Source: Caenispirillum salinarum AK4
Lineage (GTDB): Bacteria > Pseudomonadota > Alphaproteobacteria > Rhodospirillales > Rhodospirillaceae
Reading direction: 5' to 3'
Assembly: GCF_000315795.1 (NCBI RefSeq)
Contig: NZ_ANHY01000004.1
Location: forward strand, 248,001-312,000
Length of the DNA stretch: 64,000 bases
Below the pieces are notes generated by a model. It saw only the letters and a program-made list of their open reading frames with translations. It ran no database searches and was not told the origin of the DNA. Of the stretch, positions 62,794-64,000 are shown one piece after another (positions within the stretch are counted from its first letter, which is position 1; each line of letters opens with the position of its first letter). The position numbers and the translations under genes were made by a program.

Positions 62794-63438
62794 ATGGCCG
62801 GTCAATGCTGCGGCGCCAACGCCCGATTCGACGGCACGTCGCGCGCCTACCGCCGCGTGTTGTGGGCCGTCATCGCCATCAACGCCACCATGTTCGTCGT
62901 CGAGATGGCGGCGGGCCTGGCGGCGCGGTCCCAGGCGCTGCAGGCCGACGCGCTGGATTTCCTGGGCGATTCGGCAACCTACGGCATCAGCCTCGCCGTC
63001 ATCGGCATGGCGGCGACGGTGCGGGCCAAGGCGGCGCTGGTGAAGGGCATCAGCCTGTCGATCATGGGGCTGTGGGTGCTGGGCAGCACCCTTTACCGTG
63101 TCACCGTGCTGGGCACGCCCGAGGCGCCGGTGATGGGCGCCATCGGTTTCCTGGCGCTGCTGGCCAACCTGGGCAGCGTGCTTCTGCTCATGCGCTGGCG
63201 CAACGGCGACGCCAATGTGCGGTCGGTGTGGCTGTGCAGCCGCAACGACGCCATCGGCAACGTGGCGGTGATGCTGGCCGCCAGCGGCGTCTGGGCCACC
63301 GGAACCGGCTGGCCGGACGTGATCGTCGCGGCGATCATGGCGGGGCTGTTCCTGTGGTCGGCGGTCCAGATCATCGGCCAGGCCCGCCGGGAACTGGCCG
63401 ATGCCGCCACGGCGTCGGCGTCGGCGCCGGCGGAGTAG
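62794..63438 (+). CDS. Small CDF-type cation transporter
   Basis: The protein has 214 residues with six membrane helices, and lacks the usual C-terminal cytoplasmic domain. The first metal-site pair is D55-x3-D59 (ADALDFLGDS) instead of the usual H-x3-D. The second helix pair is C148-x3-D152 (CSRNDAIGN). An N-terminal Cys pair (GQCCGAN) may help deliver metal. It would export Zn, Cd or Pb. It is under the MerR-type operator and has a GAGGAG ribosome site. Confidence 0.85.
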   Translation: MAGQCCGANARFDGTSRAYRRVLWAVIAINATMFVVEMAAGLAARSQALQADALDFLGDSATYGISLAVIGMAATVRAKAALVKGISLSIMGLWVLGSTLYRVTVLGTPEAPVMGAIGFLALLANLGSVLLLMRWRNGDANVRSVWLCSRNDAIGNVAVMLAASGVWATGTGWPDVIVAAIMAGLFLWSAVQIIGQARRELADAATASASAPAE

Positions 63439-63447
63439 AACGCCGGG

Positions 63448-64000
63448 TCAGCGCCGCCGACCGGCCGCCCGCGCCACCTGCATCAGCGCGCGGGCGCACA
63501 TTTCCTCGGCCGGCAGGCCGGTGGACTTGCAGTCGATTTCCGCCTCCAGCAGCAGGTCCAGGGCCTGGCCGATCAGCGGCACAGTCCAGCGCCGCATCTG
63601 GCCCTGGAAGCGGTTGGCGACCTTGAAGAACACCGGCGGGCGCAGCGACTTCATGGCCGCCTCGGGGCTTTTGCCGGCCTCCACGGCGCCGACGGCCAGG
63701 TGCAGGCGCTGGAAATGACGCTGCACCATGCGCAGGATCTGCACCGGGTTGGTGCCTTCGCGGAACAGGCGGTCGAGCATGCGCTGCGTGCCGGCGACGT
63801 CGCCATCGGCGACGGCGTTGCTCAGGTCGTCCAGGCCGAGCGATGCCGAATCGCCGACACAGGCCGCGGCGTCCTCCAGCGTCACCTCGCCGCCGGCCGC
63901 ACCCTTGTAGAGCACCAGCTTCTCCAGCTCGGCGCGGGTCAGTTGCCGGTCGCCGCCCAGGTGCGAGAGCAGGAAGGCCATGGCGTCCGCCGAGGTCCGC
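63448..64000 (-). CDS. holA: DNA polymerase III delta subunit, 3' part
   Basis: The C-terminal 180 or so residues are inside the window; the start lies beyond the right edge. LLSHLGGDRQLTRAELEKLVLYKG, the acidic segment and QILRMVQRHFQRLHLAVGAVEAGKSPEAAMKSLRPPVFFK are typical HolA. It opens the beta clamp in the clamp loader. In many alphaproteobacteria holA follows parB directly; here about 13.5 kb separates them. It converges with the transporter gene, 9 bases between stops. Confidence 0.9.
   Translation of the reverse strand, partial: RTSADAMAFLLSHLGGDRQLTRAELEKLVLYKGAAGGEVTLEDAAACVGDSASLGLDDLSNAVADGDVAGTQRMLDRLFREGTNPVQILRMVQRHFQRLHLAVGAVEAGKSPEAAMKSLRPPVFFKVANRFQGQMRRWTVPLIGQALDLLLEAEIDCKSTGLPAEEMCARALMQVARAAGRRR

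Overview
The window is about 64 kb of GC-rich, densely packed chromosome from an alphaproteobacterium. It most resembles the Rhodospirillales (Rhodospirillum/Azospirillum relatives). The clues are the gene order around the replication origin (dnaQ-coaE-aroE-maf-PPDK regulator | origin | hemE-hemH-hemJ-rho, then mnmE-mnmG-rsmG-parA-parB), the fused trpE(G) gene, the TIGR02302-type membrane protein, HemJ instead of HemG/HemY, and alphaproteobacterial parS sites. No tRNA, rRNA, CRISPR array, prophage or transposase gene was seen. The identification is inferred from gene content; no database search was possible.

Region by region. 1-5 kb: the end of an unidentified gene, a coiled-coil membrane protein, a 0.6 kb duplicated non-coding repeat and the TIGR02302 protein. 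4.6-9.9 kb: MaoC hydratase, a secreted protein, an AhpD-like protein, tadA, a two-gene islet (membrane protein plus ImmA/IrrE peptidase), a glutamine amidotransferase, rluB and rsmD. 10-14 kb: FecR-like protein, a glycosyltransferase-like protein, an alanine/glycine:sodium symporter and an SprA-like protein. 14-23 kb (mostly minus strand): xthA, a FAH hydrolase, a VOC protein and lolA, then an operon of lutA, lutB, a small membrane protein, lutC, an Smr protein and an XRE regulator, followed by divergent cobD. 23-29 kb: TPR-sulfotransferase, L,D-transpeptidase, a disordered protein, ribA and an OmpR-type regulator.

29-38 kb is the origin region. The minus-strand operon dnaQ, coaE, aroE, maf and the PPDK regulator points away from the 450-base gap at 33147-33595. 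hemE, hemH, hemJ and rho point away on the other side. The gap carries about eight DnaA-box-like nonamers, nine GANTC sites and a near-consensus parS, and occupies the same position as the Caulobacter origin. Four perfect parS sites lie at 14130, 38824, 46961 and 47045, and parAB lies at 47.6-50 kb. The window therefore probably holds the whole origin/centromere region. ParB is unusual: it has an acidic tail of about 200 residues with three GLDAL motifs that echo its own N-terminal GLSALF motif.

38-64 kb: qor, ogt, a YyaL-type thioredoxin-domain protein, a DUF6489 protein, a 2Fe-2S protein, then mnmE-mnmG-rsmG-parA-parB, a secreted protein, a YeeE/YedE pair, a TPR-like protein, a thermonuclease, a DUF1674 protein, htpX, rsmB, dapB, trpE(G) behind a classical Trp-Trp attenuator, a thiamine-phosphate-synthase-like gene, a YggS protein, a divergent MerR regulator/cation transporter pair, and the 3' part of holA.

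Several intergenic gaps (29.1, 32.1, 38.5 and 43.3 kb) hold copies of one non-coding repeat of about 180-240 bases. Its inverted ends read CCACCAAGACACCAAG and its interior contains hairpins. It looks like a mobile or REP/MITE-like family with no coding capacity.
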